Assembly (NCBI RefSeq): GCF_019226825.1
Contig: NZ_CP076643.1
Span: forward strand, 3,100,001 to 3,164,000
DNA: 64,000 nucleotides
Source of the DNA: Vibrio ostreae
GTDB lineage: Bacteria; Pseudomonadota; Gammaproteobacteria; Enterobacterales; Vibrionaceae
Direction of reading: 5' to 3'
Shown here: one piece after another, positions 8,860-19,731 of the stretch
Layout of the letters: every line of letters begins with the position of its first letter
How positions within the stretch are numbered: position 1 is the stretch's first letter
Program-made: the position numbers and the translations under genes
Notes under the pieces: generated by a model
Seen by the model: only the letters and a program-made list of their open reading frames with translations
What the model was told of the DNA's origin: nothing
The model's database searches: none

Positions 8860-8887
8860 TCAGCCGGAGAGGCAAGTGAGATTATGG

Positions 8888-9439
8888 TCAGAGATTACGC
8901 TGCACCAGTTGCAGCACCTGCTCTATCTGGCTGTCATCCAGCGCGCCTTCATGCACAAACAGGATCTGGCCGCGTTTATCCTGCACTATGATGGCTGAAG
9001 ATTCCGGTTGCAGTGCCCAGCTCCGGGCGACGTTGCCGTCTTCATCCAGCACTATCGAGGACCACGGGTACTCTTTTTTGCTGTCCTGCGCGGAAGATTT
9101 AACGAACGATCCGGTGCCCCAGATCGCATCATCCTGGTTGATGATCGAGGTGGTCTGATACTGCTCAGCCGGGAACTTCGCCGCGCTGATGGCGCTCATC
9201 AGTTGCTGGTTAAGTTCTTTCGCGCTGCTGCGTCCGGCGATGGCCTGGATCACCCGCACTTTGCCGACCATCTGCTGGCTGTTCCAGCTTTGAAAAGTGG
9301 TATCGTTATTGTTGAGGATGACTTCACCGTATTGCTGTACCGACACTTCGGGCAGTGTTTGGCCGATATGCAGGTTGTGAGCAGAGACAAGGGTGGGAGA
9401 GCACGCCAGCAGTATGGCGATAAGCGTTTTATTTTTCAT
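8888..9439 (-). CDS. YtfJ family periplasmic protein
   Basis: A 183-residue exported protein with signal peptide (MKNKTLIAILLACSPTLVSA). The remainder resembles the YtfJ family, which has a thioredoxin-like fold: VRVIQAIAGRSSAKELN, a region ending in SIVLDEDGNVARSW, and a C-terminal DDSQIEQVLQLV helix. The catalytic CXXC of thioredoxins is not visible, as is normal for YtfJ. Function is unknown. It is separated from the zinc operon by the Zur box and may be transcribed independently. Confidence 0.8.
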   Translation of the reverse strand: MKNKTLIAILLACSPTLVSAHNLHIGQTLPEVSVQQYGEVILNNNDTTFQSWNSQQMVGKVRVIQAIAGRSSAKELNQQLMSAISAAKFPAEQYQTTSIINQDDAIWGTGSFVKSSAQDSKKEYPWSSIVLDEDGNVARSWALQPESSAIIVQDKRGQILFVHEGALDDSQIEQVLQLVQRNL

Positions 9440-9562
9440 TATATTTTCCTTTGGTTGAGCACCAAAAGATATAGCATAGAAAGTGGCTGGCTGAGAAATT
9501 CAGGTTACCGGATTGCGTGTCAGGTAACCTGATTAGACTAAAGGTCGAGCCGGATTAGTCTC

Positions 9563-10192
9563 TTATTGAGGTGGAAAACACACTCCGGTGCCACCCAGTC
9601 CGCAGTAACCTTGCGGATTTTTGGCCAGATACTGCTGATGGTAAGTTTCGGCGTAATAGTACGGGCCGGCTGGCGCAATCTCTGTGGTGATCACAGCACG
9701 TTGCTGCTCGCTGAGCAGTGACTGGTAATCGGCCTGGCTTTGCTCGGCAATGGCCTGTTGCTCATCACTGTACGTATAAATGACTGAGCGGTATTGAGTA
9801 CCGAGATCGTTGCCCTGACGCATGCCCTGAGTCGGATCGTGCCGTTCCCAGAACGCGCGCAGCAATTGCTCCAGCGGCAGTACCTGCGGGTCAAACACCA
9901 CCCGTACCACTTCGCTGTGGCCGGTCAGACCGGTACACACTTCTTCATACGTCGGGTTGGGGGTAAAACCACCGGCATAACCGACCGATGTTGAGACGAC
10001 TCCTTCAATCTGCCAAAACAGGCGCTCAGCACCCCAGAAGCAGCCCATGCCCAGCAGAATTTGCTGCTGGCCGTTAACCGGTGCGGCACTCAGACTGGTT
10101 TGGTTAACGAAGTGGGTATCATCTACACTCAAAGGGGTAGAGCGGCCGGGTAAAGCGGTTTCAGCGCTAACCATCATTTGTTTGTCTAACAT
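9563..10192 (-). CDS. msrA: Peptide methionine (S)-S-oxide reductase MsrA
   Basis: Repairs methionine-S-sulfoxide in proteins, using thioredoxin as reductant. The 209-residue sequence has the catalytic GCFWG motif near residue 50, the family stretches VGYAGG and GHSEVV, and a resolving Cys near the end in [11 protein letters not shown]. The ATG is preceded by AAGGAT at good spacing. The gene is divergent from tamA, an arrangement common in gammaproteobacteria. Confidence 0.97.
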   Translation of the reverse strand: MLDKQMMVSAETALPGRSTPLSVDDTHFVNQTSLSAAPVNGQQQILLGMGCFWGAERLFWQIEGVVSTSVGYAGGFTPNPTYEEVCTGLTGHSEVVRVVFDPQVLPLEQLLRAFWERHDPTQGMRQGNDLGTQYRSVIYTYSDEQQAIAEQSQADYQSLLSEQQRAVITTEIAPAGPYYYAETYHQQYLAKNPQGYCGLGGTGVCFPPQ

Positions 10193-10368
10193 GATTTATC
10201 CTTTTGATTCGCTGACGGTATGACGATAGCCAGGATGTGGGTTAAATCCTGACTATTCAACAGTAAGACCGGATAATTGACGCTTTTCATACAGACGTAT
10301 TTGCATATAGTCGGTATGATTCTCAACTAGTGAAACCTTAACTGCTGTTCAACGCCACTAACTTAAGC

Positions 10369-12084
10369 ATGAGACGAAATTTATTACCAGCGCTAATCCC
10401 GGCTTTGCTTTATTCTGCTGCCTCTTTCGCCGATGTTGATCTCACGATCGAGGGCTTGGAGGGGGAGCTGAAAAGTAATGCCGACGCCTACCTCTCTTCG
10501 ATTCCGTCCGCCGACTATTCAACTCAGTTGCGTTTTCAGTCGCGCCTGGAAAATACGCTGACAGAAGCGCTCAATGCGCTGGGCTATTATCATCCTGAGT
10601 TTGATTTTGAAGTCACCGAGCCTAACGCCGCAATGACGCTGCGTATCACGCCGGGTGAAGTGGTGCGCCTGCAGCAGGTTGATATTAGGATTGAAGGCGA
10701 GGCGCAGGATGATGCGGATTTCCAACGTCTGATTGAACGCAGTGGCCTCAAAGTCGGCGAGCCTTTGAATCACAGTCAGTACGACAGCCTCAAATCCGGC
10801 TTGCGGAATCTGGCGTTGCAAAAAGGCTACTTTGACGGTGAGTTCGTGACCAGCCGCCTGGAAGTCTCTCCCGCTCTGAACCTGGCCTACGTGCATCTGC
10901 ACTATAAAAGCGGTATTCGCTATCAGTTTGGCGAAACCTTGATTGAGGGCAGTCAGATTGATGAAAACCGGGTGCGCTCACTGAGCCCGTTTAAGGCCGG
11001 CGACCCGTATCAGGTGGCTCAGGTTGGGGAGTACAACCAGAATTTGTCCAATACCGAGTGGTTCTCCTCGGTAGTGGTGGCACCAGATTTAGCGCAGCTT
11101 GGTCAGGGACGGCAACTGCCGCTCAATGTCAGTTTGAGCCCGCAGGCGCGTAACCAGATCGAAACCGGTATTGGCTATTCGACCGACGTCGGAGTGCGCG
11201 GCTCACTGAAGTGGAAAAAACCGTGGGTTAACGATCTTGGTCACAGCTTCGACAGCAGTTTCTCCATTTCTGCTCCGGAGCAGAGTGTCACCGCCAGCTA
11301 CAAGATTCCGCTTGATGATGTGTTACGCCAGTACTATCGCATTCAGTACGGCATGAAGCATGTCGATAACCGTGACACACAGAGTATTGAATCCAATCTT
11401 GCACTGGAGCGGCACTGGGTGCTGGATAACGGCTGGCACCGCACCCTGTTTGTGCGTTACCTGGTGGAAGATTACCAACAGGGTGTACTGGATGATGCGG
11501 CGCAATACATTCTGCCTGGCATCAGTTATACCCGCAGTCGGACCCGAATGCGCGGCTCGCTGCTGACCTGGGGCGATAAGCAGACCGTTACGCTGGAGTA
11601 CGGCGATCCGGATCTGTTCTCAGAAACCCGGGTGACGCGTCTCCTGGCCGGGACTTCCTGGCTGCGCAGCTTTGGCCGTAACCACCGTGGTCTGATCCGC
11701 CTTGATGGCGGAGCTAACTTCGCGGAGGAATTTGATAAGCTGCCGCCATCGATGCGTTTCTTTGCCGGTGGTGATAACAATCTGCGCGGTTACGGGTATG
11801 AGTCCATTTCACCGCGCGATGAGACCGGATCGTTAAGCGGGGCCAAATACATCGCCACCAGCACGCTGGAATACCAGTACCGTTTGACCGGTAACTGGTG
11901 GGGTGCGTTGTTTGTCGATTATGGGGATGCCTTTAACGATACGCCGGACTGGAAAACCGGTACCGGCTTTGGGATCCGCTGGATTTCGCCGGTCGGGCCG
12001 ATTCGGCTCGATTTCGCGTGGGGCCTGGATTTGGATCCGGCCGATCGCTTTAAGATCCACTTTACCCTGGGGCCTGAGTTATGA
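10369..12084 (+). CDS. tamA: Translocation and assembly module subunit TamA (Omp85 family)
   Basis: The outer-membrane Omp85-family member of the TAM complex works with TamB in outer-membrane protein assembly and phospholipid movement between membranes. The 571-residue protein has a signal peptide (about residues 1-21), three POTRA-like repeats to about residue 260, and a C-terminal 16-strand barrel domain. The barrel includes the conserved FFAGGDNNLRGYGYESI stretch and GPIRLDFAWGLD near the end. The stop codon overlaps the tamB start (ATGA), showing translational coupling. Confidence 0.96.
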   Translation: MRRNLLPALIPALLYSAASFADVDLTIEGLEGELKSNADAYLSSIPSADYSTQLRFQSRLENTLTEALNALGYYHPEFDFEVTEPNAAMTLRITPGEVVRLQQVDIRIEGEAQDDADFQRLIERSGLKVGEPLNHSQYDSLKSGLRNLALQKGYFDGEFVTSRLEVSPALNLAYVHLHYKSGIRYQFGETLIEGSQIDENRVRSLSPFKAGDPYQVAQVGEYNQNLSNTEWFSSVVVAPDLAQLGQGRQLPLNVSLSPQARNQIETGIGYSTDVGVRGSLKWKKPWVNDLGHSFDSSFSISAPEQSVTASYKIPLDDVLRQYYRIQYGMKHVDNRDTQSIESNLALERHWVLDNGWHRTLFVRYLVEDYQQGVLDDAAQYILPGISYTRSRTRMRGSLLTWGDKQTVTLEYGDPDLFSETRVTRLLAGTSWLRSFGRNHRGLIRLDGGANFAEEFDKLPPSMRFFAGGDNNLRGYGYESISPRDETGSLSGAKYIATSTLEYQYRLTGNWWGALFVDYGDAFNDTPDWKTGTGFGIRWISPVGPIRLDFAWGLDLDPADRFKIHFTLGPEL

Positions 12085-15000
12085 TCAAACGAGCCATACG
12101 TTGGACCAAATGGCTGACCGCGGCGCTGGTGGTGTTGATCATGGTGCTGACGCTATCGATCGCTGCGCTGTTATTTACCGGACCCGGGTTGAATGTGATC
12201 GTTTGGGGCGCGCAGCAGGCGCTGCCTCAGTTGACCATCGCTTCCAGTCAGGGGGCTTTGCTGCCGCGTTTCACCCTCAGTGAGGTGCGTTTTAACGATC
12301 CGGGGCTCAATATCGATGCCCGGGTTGACCACCTGACTCTGGCGATGCAGGCCAGTTGTCTGCTCGACCCTGTGGTGTGTATTAATGAAGTGGCGGTTGA
12401 CGGGCTCAAGTTATCATTGCCGCAATTACCGCCGGCCAGTGACGAAAGCACACCAGAGTCTGAGCCGGTCACTCATATTGCCACGCCGGTACCGATTCGG
12501 ATCGGCCGCCTGAGTCTGAGCAATATTGATCTCGACGTGCTCGGTAACCAGATCCGCTGGCAGCAGTTTTCGACCCGGGCCCAGTTTCAGAGTAACCGGC
12601 TGACCATCGGCCGGACTGAATGGCAGGGCATTGATGTCACACTGGCGCAGACGGCGGATGAGCCGGTCAATAATAGCGCAGGTGCAGAGGGGCAACCCCG
12701 TGAAGATATCACTCTGCCTGAGGTGATTATTCCGCTGCGGGTGGAGCTGAACCGTTTTGATGTGCGTGATTTTACCCTGCATCAGGCAACGCCGGTCATC
12801 ATTAATCATCTTGGTTTGCAGGCCGACGCCTATCGTTCTCAGGTTAATGTGACCTCGCTTGAACTCGACATGCCGCAAGCAACTGCCAAGCTGGATGGCA
12901 AAGCGACCCTGCAGGGCGATTATCCGCTGGCGTTAAATCTCGAGTCGACTCTGTTACTGGATGAAGCTAAGGGGCAGACACTGCATTTACAGGCCAGTGG
13001 CAGCGCGGCGGATCTCAAACTGCAGGCTGAACTGGGTCAGCGTGCCCGGGCGCAGATTGAGGCCAGTTTGCAGCCATTAAACGCTGACTTACCTTTCACG
13101 GCCTCGATTCGCGATCTGGCGGCGCAGTGGCCGCTGGTCGGTCAGGGGCAATACCGTGTTGAGGCGCCGCGTATTGAGGCGCACGGCTCACTGCAGGGCT
13201 ATCAGTTTGATGTGCAGAGCCAGCTGCAAGGGCAAGGCATGCCGGATACCACACTGTCACTGACCGGCAACGGTGACCTGCATCAGGTGAGTCTTGATGC
13301 GCTCAAGATAGCCACTCTGGGCGGTGAAATTACCGGACAGGCGACAGCCAATTGGGATGCGCCGGTTAACTGGCAGGCCAGTCTGCGACTCGACAATATT
13401 CAGCCCGGCCTGCAATGGCCCGAAGCGCAAGGTGTCATTAATGGCGAACTGACCACGTCGGGGCAACTGACGGCGCAGGGCGGCTGGCGAGCCGAGCTGC
13501 CGTTACTGGCCATCAAGGGTGACATAGCCGGTTACCCGCTCAATATTAATGGTCGTCTCAGCGCTGCAGATGCCAGCGGAAAGGGCGAGTTTACAGTCTC
13601 AACGCCCGGTGTGACGATAGCGCATGGTGCAAACCGCCTTGTTGCTCAGGGTGAACTCGACCAGCAGTGGCGTATGGACGTATCGATCAATTTACCGGAT
13701 TTGTCCAAATCGGTGCCCGATCTGAAAGGCAAAGTGATTGGTGATGTGTTGCTGCGCGGAGCGCTGCAACAGCCGGATATAAAACTGGCGCTGGATGGTG
13801 ACAAGCTGGCCTGGCAGCAGATGGCGACGATTGGTCATCTGACGCTGAGTGGCAATGTCAGCCCACTGCCGCAGCCCCAAGCCGATCTGACCCTGCAGGT
13901 CAATGACATTGACGTTGAGCAGCAGCATATTCGCTCCGCCCGTCTGATCGCGAGTGGCTCGCAAGCTGAGCACCAGTTGACTCTGGATGTGGACTCGGAT
14001 GTGGCGGCGACCAGTCTGGCGATTCGCGGCTCGTTGCTGCAGGACCCGCAGAGGGTGTGGAACGGCGAGCTACAACGGATGTGGATTGAGTCGCAGCAAG
14101 GGCGCTGGCGCCTCAATCAGGCCACGGCAGTCAACGCCAATATTGATACTCAGCAGGCGACCATTGCAGCGCACTGCTGGCAGCAGGCGGGGGGCATCGC
14201 TGTGCCTTGAGAAACCGGCGCAAGTGGGAGAAAAGGGCAGCGCGCAAGTCTCGTTGCGAGGCTTTGAGTTTGAGCAGATTAAAAATTTACTGCCGGAGGA
14301 AACCAAGCTCAAAGGGGCACTGGATGCGAATGCCCAAGTGAGCTGGTCAGCCAATAAAGCGCCGCAGGTCGATGCATCGTTGCGTATGCCGGCGGGTTAT
14401 GTCGAGCAGCAGGCTGGCGAAACCGTACATCTTGGCTGGGATCAGGTGGCAATTAACGCCAAACTGCAGGGCAATCAATTGCAGGCTGACTGGCAACTGG
14501 ATGTGACTGATAACGGTGATGTCAGTGGTCAGGTATCGATAGCCGATGTCACCAGTCAGGATCGGCAGATGGAAGGGGCGTTGACTCTGACCCGCTTTAA
14601 TCTTGATTTCCTCGCTCCTTTAATTGGTGAATACAGTCAGGTTAAGTCGACATTACAATCGGATCTGACCTTCAACGGACCACTGCTGCATCCGAAAGTG
14701 TACGGTCGCTTCGCCGTCAGCGATATTGTAGTGCAGGGCGACATTGCGCCGGTTGAGGTCCAGTCCGGTGAAGTTAATCTGGATTTCAACGGCTATCAGG
14801 CGGGCCTGAATGCTGCGATCCAGACTCCGGATGGTCAACTGGACATTACGGGTGACGCCGATTGGCAGCAGATGGATGACTGGCGGGTGAATGCCCATGT
14901 CGGCGCAGAATCGCTGCTGGTGGATATGCCGCCGATGGTGAAGATGAAAGTGGTGCCGGATCTCAATCTGGCTATGCAGCCGCAACTGGCCCAAATCAGT

Positions 15001-15840
15001 GGTCATATCGCGCTGCCGTGGGGAAGAATTGTAGTGGAAGAGCTGCCGCCGAGTGCTGTCGGGGTGTCGAAAGATCAGGTGCTGGTGGATGAAAATCAGC
15101 AGCCCATCAGCGATGAAACGGCCGTGCCGTTTAATGTCGAAACCAATGTCAGCATTTCGATTGGCGATGATTTCAAACTGAGCGCCTTTGGCCTCGAAGC
15201 TGGTCTGGTGGGACAGCTTAATGTCAGCCAGAAAGATCAGGGTCCGTTTGTGACCGGTGAGGTTAATATTACCGATGGTCAGTACCGTTCGTTTGGTCAG
15301 GATTTGATTATTCAGGAAGGTAAGATCCTGATGAACGGACCGGTTGATCAGCCCTATTTGTCAATCAAGGCGATTCGTAACCCGGACAACACCCAGGACG
15401 ATGTGACCGCCGGAGTACAGGTGACCGGCCCGGCCGATGAGCCGAATGTGTCGATTTTCTCTGACCCGGCGATGCCGCAGGCTAACGCGCTGTCGTACCT
15501 GTTGCGCGGCCAGGATATTGATTCTGAAACCGGTGGTAACGCGATGACCACGACCTTGATCGGGCTGAGTCTGGCCAAGAGTGGTAAGGTGGTTGGCCAG
15601 CTGGGTGAGGAGCTCGGCGTGCAGAATCTGCAACTGGATACCGCTGGCAGCGGGGATGATTCGCAGGTCACGGTCAGTGGTTACATTCTGCCGGGCTTGC
15701 AAGTCAAGTATGGTGTGGGTATTTTTAACTCAGTAGGGGAATTTACCGTCCGCTACCGGTTATTGAAGGATCTCTATCTGGAGGCGGTATCCGGACTCGA
15801 CAGTGCTGTCGACATACTGTATCGCTTTGAGTTTGACTAA
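12081..15840 (+). pseudogene. tamB: Translocation and assembly module subunit TamB, interrupted by a +1 frameshift
   Basis: TamB is a long periplasm-spanning AsmA-like protein anchored by one N-terminal helix (about residues 11-34). It partners TamA and takes part in moving phospholipids to the outer membrane. Here the first frame stops at 14210 after 709 residues, and the rest, ending in YRFEFD, continues in the next frame to 15840. The break falls in a run of six Gs (14189-14194). Removing one G joins HCWQQAG to ASLCLEKPAQ and gives a 1252-residue protein, the normal length for Vibrio TamB. The downstream part keeps full coding character, including the DUF490 domain, so this is a very recent change or a sequencing error. 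Confidence 0.93.
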
Positions 15841-15879
15841 TGCAGTAGGACGGCGTTGGCTGTCAATGAGGAGAAGGCT

Positions 15880-16227
15880 GTGCAGCATCTGGTGTTTGTA
15901 TATGGGACGTTGCGTCAGGGAGAGAGCAATCATCATTTCCTGAGCGAGAGTGAACTGTTGGGGCGTTTTGAAACCCAGCCGGTATTTGCCTTGCATGATC
16001 TGGGACCGTATCCCGGTCTGATCGCTGGCCATCAGTCGATTGTGGGCGAAGTGTACCGGGTCGATGATGAGACACTGGCTAAGCTGGACATTCTGGAAGA
16101 CGTGCCGGTTGAATATCGGCGCGAGAGCCTGGTCACTCCTTTTGGCACTGCGTGGATTTATATCTATCAGGATACCGGCGGTCTCGACTCGCTGATTGAA
16201 TCCGGTGACTGGTGTCAGCGGATTTGA
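15880..16227 (+). CDS. Gamma-glutamylcyclotransferase family protein (YtfP-like)
   Basis: A 115-residue cytoplasmic protein of the AIG2/GGCT-like fold with the hallmark N-terminal VFVYGTLRQGESNH, GEVYRVDDETLAKLD and a C-terminal AWIYIYQ strand. The likely catalytic Glu of GGCT enzymes would be in the LDILEDVPVEYRR region. I place the start at GTG 15880, because GAGGAG (15868-15873) is ideally spaced before it. A TTG at 15856 gives eight more residues but has no such site. It is the last gene of the tamAB group. The substrate is not established for this subgroup. Confidence 0.85.
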   Translation: MQHLVFVYGTLRQGESNHHFLSESELLGRFETQPVFALHDLGPYPGLIAGHQSIVGEVYRVDDETLAKLDILEDVPVEYRRESLVTPFGTAWIYIYQDTGGLDSLIESGDWCQRI

Positions 16228-16231
16228 CCAC

Positions 16232-16265
16232 AAAAAAAGCCAGCAGTGATTTGCTGGCTTTTTTC
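16232..16265. terminator. Bidirectional terminator between the YtfP-like gene and ppa
   Basis: AAAAGCCAGCA and TGCTGGCTTTT form a strong stem with A and T runs on either side, so it can end transcription from both strands. It serves the tam group (plus strand) and ppa (minus strand). Confidence 0.88.
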
Positions 16266-16279
16266 ATGCGTGGCGCAAA

Positions 16280-16810
16280 TTATTTTTGCTGTGCACGCTC
16301 GTATGAAGTCAGGATTTCTTGACGTGCAGATGCAGCATCTTCCCAACCGTCAACTTTAACCCATTTACCTGATTCAAGCTCTTTGTAACGCTCGAAGAAA
16401 TGAGTGATTTGAGCTTTCAGCAGTTCTGGCAGATCGTTTACGTCCTGGATGTGGTCGTATTCTTTTGACAGTTTAGTGTGCGGAACCGCAACCACTTTCG
16501 CGTCTTCACCAGACTCGTCAGTCATCTTCAGTACGCCAACCGGACGGCAGCGGATTACTGAACCTGGGATCAGCGGGTATGGAGTCGGAACCAGAACGTC
16601 TACCGGGTCACCGTCCAGAGACAGGGTGTGGTTCACGTAACCGTAGTTACATGGGTAGAACATAGGAGCAGACATGAAACGATCGACGAACACAGCGCCA
16701 GAATCTTTGTCTACTTCGTATTTGATTGGATCCGCGTTCGCTGGGATCTCGATTACTACGTAGATATCATCAGGAAGCGATTTGCCTGCTGGCACATTGT
16801 TTAAGCTCAT
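16280..16810 (-). CDS. ppa: Inorganic pyrophosphatase
   Basis: Hydrolyses pyrophosphate to two phosphates in the cytoplasm, pulling biosynthetic reactions forward. The 176-residue family I enzyme shows the signature [10 protein letters not shown] with its metal-binding aspartates and the GYVNHTLS stretch. Length is normal. It is transcribed alone. The 240 bases upstream (16811-17050) hold its promoter region and, at the far end, the fbp terminator. I see no other gene there. Confidence 0.97.
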   Translation of the reverse strand: MSLNNVPAGKSLPDDIYVVIEIPANADPIKYEVDKDSGAVFVDRFMSAPMFYPCNYGYVNHTLSLDGDPVDVLVPTPYPLIPGSVIRCRPVGVLKMTDESGEDAKVVAVPHTKLSKEYDHIQDVNDLPELLKAQITHFFERYKELESGKWVKVDGWEDAASARQEILTSYERAQQK

Positions 16811-17002
16811 TAAGGTTTCCTTATCAATTAGCCGGACTTCAAAATTCGAAACTTATTATTAGTCAAGATTCGCCAAGGTGCAAAAATCCGCACCGCAAAC
16901 CCGAGAGTTTACTCGGAAATGGGCTCAGACCCAAGTAAACCTAAGTCTAAGCATGCTAAATCAAGGCGATATTTTATTAACTGTCTGAATTTTCTGGCTG
17001 GC

Positions 17003-17030
17003 AAAAAAGAGCGCCGCAGGTGCGGCGCTC
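17003..17030 (-). terminator. Intrinsic terminator of fbp
   Basis: Read on the minus strand, GAGCGCCGCA and TGCGGCGCTC form a 10-bp GC-rich stem followed by six Ts. It begins 20 bases after the fbp stop. Confidence 0.92.
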
Positions 17031-17050
17031 ACGATCACGCTGTGTGGCGA

Positions 17051-18061
17051 TTAATCCGGATTCGCGGCAAGGAATTCTTCGACCTTGCTGACCATATTTT
17101 TCGATCCGACGAAGAAAGGCACACGCTGGTGCAGCTCGGTCGGTTTCAGATCCATAATACGGTTGACGCCGTCAGATGCGGTACCGCCGGCCTGTTCAAT
17201 CAGAAATGCCATCGGGTTGCACTCATACAGCAGGCGCAGTTTACCGGTCGGGTGACTCTGGGTGCTCGGGTAGAGGTAGATACCGCCTTTGAGCAGGTTG
17301 CGGTGGAAATCTGCCACCAGAGAGCCGATGTAGCGCGAGGTGTACGGGCGACCGTCTGCCGGCTCATTTTCCTGGCAATACTTGATATACTTTTTCACGC
17401 CGGTCGGGAAACGAATGTAGTTACCTTCGTTGATGGAATAGATGTTGCCATCCTGAGGAATGCGCATGTTTTCGTGCGACAGGCAGAACGAACCGATGGA
17501 CGGATCGTAAGTAAAGCCGTTGACACCATTACCTGTGGTGTACACCAGCATGGTGGATGAACCGTAGATAACATAGCCGGCCGCCACTTGCTTATGGCCT
17601 GGTTGCAGGAAGTCTTCTGCACTTGGCGGTCCGCCTACCGGGGAAATCCGGCGGTAAATCGAGAAAATGGTGCCGACTGACACGTTAACATCGATGTTGG
17701 ATGAACCGTCCAGCGGATCCATCAGCACCACGTATTTGGCGTTTTTGTTCAGTTCTTTGTTAAACGCTACCGCTTCATCTTCTTCTTCACTGGCGACACC
17801 ACACACCTGATCGCGCGCTTCCAGTGCCGCTTTAAATTTTTCGTTAGCGTACACATCCAGCTTCTGTTGCTCTTCGCCCTGAATGTTGGCCTGACCGGAT
17901 GCACCGGTAATATCGGCCAGACCGGCTTTATTAATTTCACGGTTGACGATTTTTGCCGCCAGGCGAATTGAGGCCAGCAGGGAAGAGAGTTCACCTCTTG
18001 CGTGGGGGAAGTCATGTTGCTTCTCAACAATGAACTCACCAAGGGTCTGCATTTCAGACAT
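17051..18061 (-). CDS. fbp: Fructose-1,6-bisphosphatase class I
   Basis: A gluconeogenic enzyme that converts fructose 1,6-bisphosphate to fructose 6-phosphate in the cytoplasm. The 336-residue sequence carries the metal-binding acidic cluster SEEEDEAV, the active-site [12 protein letters not shown] and the C-terminal sugar-phosphate-binding region [20 protein letters not shown]. All are typical of class I FBPases, and length is as expected. It is transcribed alone, with mpl divergent 254 bases away. Confidence 0.97.
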   Translation of the reverse strand: MSEMQTLGEFIVEKQHDFPHARGELSSLLASIRLAAKIVNREINKAGLADITGASGQANIQGEEQQKLDVYANEKFKAALEARDQVCGVASEEEDEAVAFNKELNKNAKYVVLMDPLDGSSNIDVNVSVGTIFSIYRRISPVGGPPSAEDFLQPGHKQVAAGYVIYGSSTMLVYTTGNGVNGFTYDPSIGSFCLSHENMRIPQDGNIYSINEGNYIRFPTGVKKYIKYCQENEPADGRPYTSRYIGSLVADFHRNLLKGGIYLYPSTQSHPTGKLRLLYECNPMAFLIEQAGGTASDGVNRIMDLKPTELHQRVPFFVGSKNMVSKVEEFLAANPD

Positions 18062-18315
18062 GTTGTTTCCTTAACACTAATTTTGGGGGAGTTATCGCTG
18101 CACAGTGGCGAGGCTCTTATGGGGGACCTTTATTTACACTGGCGCTAGCATGGAGTGTACGGGGTGGGATTTTTTTTGGGTAATGAAGTAACAGACGCAG
18201 ATCTCAATTTACTTAACTTTTTTGAAAATAACACTGCCCTGATGTGGGAGGCTCGCTTTATTGATGCGAATCAGGATAATGGAGCGCAGTAACCAATCGT
18301 CATGAGGCCAGGTTT

Positions 18316-19686
18316 ATGCATATTCATATTTTGGGGATCTGCGGTACGTTTATGGGCGGCGTCGCTATGCTGGCGCGTCAGCTGGGGCATAAAGTGACCG
18401 GCAGTGATGCCAATGTTTATCCGCCAATGAGTACCATGCTTGAAGCTCAGGGTATTGAAATTATTGAAGGTTTCGACCCTTCGCAACTTGAGCCCAGACC
18501 GGATCTGGTGGTGGTGGGTAACGCCATGAGTCGTGGTAATCCGTGTGTCGAATATGTGCTGAACCACAATTTGCGCTACACCTCCGGCCCGCAATGGCTG
18601 CAGGATTTTCTCTTGCATGATCGCTGGGTGCTGGCGGTATCCGGTACGCACGGCAAAACCACCACTTCCAGTATGCTGGCCTGGATTCTGGAAGATTGTG
18701 GTTATCAGCCCGGATTTTTGGTTGGCGGTGTGCTGGGCAACTTCGGAATTTCCGCCCGGCTGGGCGAAAGCATGTTTTTTGTGGTCGAAGCGGACGAATA
18801 TGACAGTGCTTTTTTCGATAAGCGTTCTAAGTTTGTGCACTACCATCCCCGCACTCTGATCCTGAATAACCTTGAGTTCGATCATGCGGATATCTTTGAT
18901 GATCTGGAAGCGATCAAGCGACAATTCCACCATTTAGTGCGCACTGTGCCAGGTAATGGCCGCATTCTTGCTCCGCGTCAGGATCCAGCGCTGCAGGATG
19001 TGCTCAGTCGCGGCTGCTGGAGTGAAACCGAGTTCAGCGGCGAGCAGAGTGACTGGCAGGCGCATAAACTGCAGCCGGATGGCAGCCAGTTTGAGGTTCT
19101 GTTCCAGGGGCTGCTGGTGGGCACTGTGCAGTGGGATCTGGTTGGCGATCACAACGTCAGTAATGCCCTGATGGCGATTGCTGCGGCGCGTCATGTCGGC
19201 GTAACGGCCGATCTGGCCTGTGAAGCGCTGGGCCGCTTTATCAATACCAAACGTCGTCTTGAGCTGAAAGGCGAACAGAACGCTGTGACAGTGTATGACG
19301 ATTTTGCTCATCATCCGACCGCGATTAAGCTGACGCTGGGCGGGCTGCGTAATAAAGTCGGTACCGCGAAAATTATTGCGGTGCTAGAGCCGCGCTCGGC
19401 TACCATGAAACTGGGCGTGCACAAACAGACGCTGGCGGCTTCGCTGGACGAAGCTGATTCCGTTTATCTGTTCCAGCCGGATAATCTCTCCTGGTCGGTG
19501 CAGGAGGTTGCCGAGCAGTGTCGCCAAGCGGCGCATGTCGGCACTGATATGGCGCAGTTTGTCGCCCAGATTGCCGCAGAAGCGCAGCCGGGCGATCAAA
19601 TTCTGGTGATGAGTAACGGTGGTTTTGACGGCATTCATGCCAAGTTGCTGGCGGCTCTGGAACAGCGCGAGTGTGCGGCCGGTTAA
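18316..19686 (+). CDS. mpl: UDP-N-acetylmuramate:L-alanyl-gamma-D-glutamyl-meso-diaminopimelate ligase
   Basis: A murein-recycling ligase that attaches the recovered tripeptide L-Ala-gamma-D-Glu-meso-Dap to UDP-MurNAc. The 456-residue Mur-ligase-family protein has the N-terminal Rossmann-like segment MHIHILGICGTFMGGVA, the ATP-binding GTHGKTTTSS near residue 110, and the YDDFAHHPTAI motif of Mpl/MurC. It is followed 45 bases later by ubiX on the same strand, and the two may be co-transcribed. Confidence 0.96.
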   Translation: MHIHILGICGTFMGGVAMLARQLGHKVTGSDANVYPPMSTMLEAQGIEIIEGFDPSQLEPRPDLVVVGNAMSRGNPCVEYVLNHNLRYTSGPQWLQDFLLHDRWVLAVSGTHGKTTTSSMLAWILEDCGYQPGFLVGGVLGNFGISARLGESMFFVVEADEYDSAFFDKRSKFVHYHPRTLILNNLEFDHADIFDDLEAIKRQFHHLVRTVPGNGRILAPRQDPALQDVLSRGCWSETEFSGEQSDWQAHKLQPDGSQFEVLFQGLLVGTVQWDLVGDHNVSNALMAIAAARHVGVTADLACEALGRFINTKRRLELKGEQNAVTVYDDFAHHPTAIKLTLGGLRNKVGTAKIIAVLEPRSATMKLGVHKQTLAASLDEADSVYLFQPDNLSWSVQEVAEQCRQAAHVGTDMAQFVAQIAAEAQPGDQILVMSNGGFDGIHAKLLAALEQRECAAG

Positions 19687-19731
19687 TCAGCCCGGGCGTC
19701 TCATCAAGGATAACAGACGAATATAATCATT

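Noticed and set aside
16919..17560. Open frame of 213 codons opposite fbp
   Set aside because: It runs through the fbp terminator and antisense to conserved fbp sequence; the predicted protein has no recognisable features.
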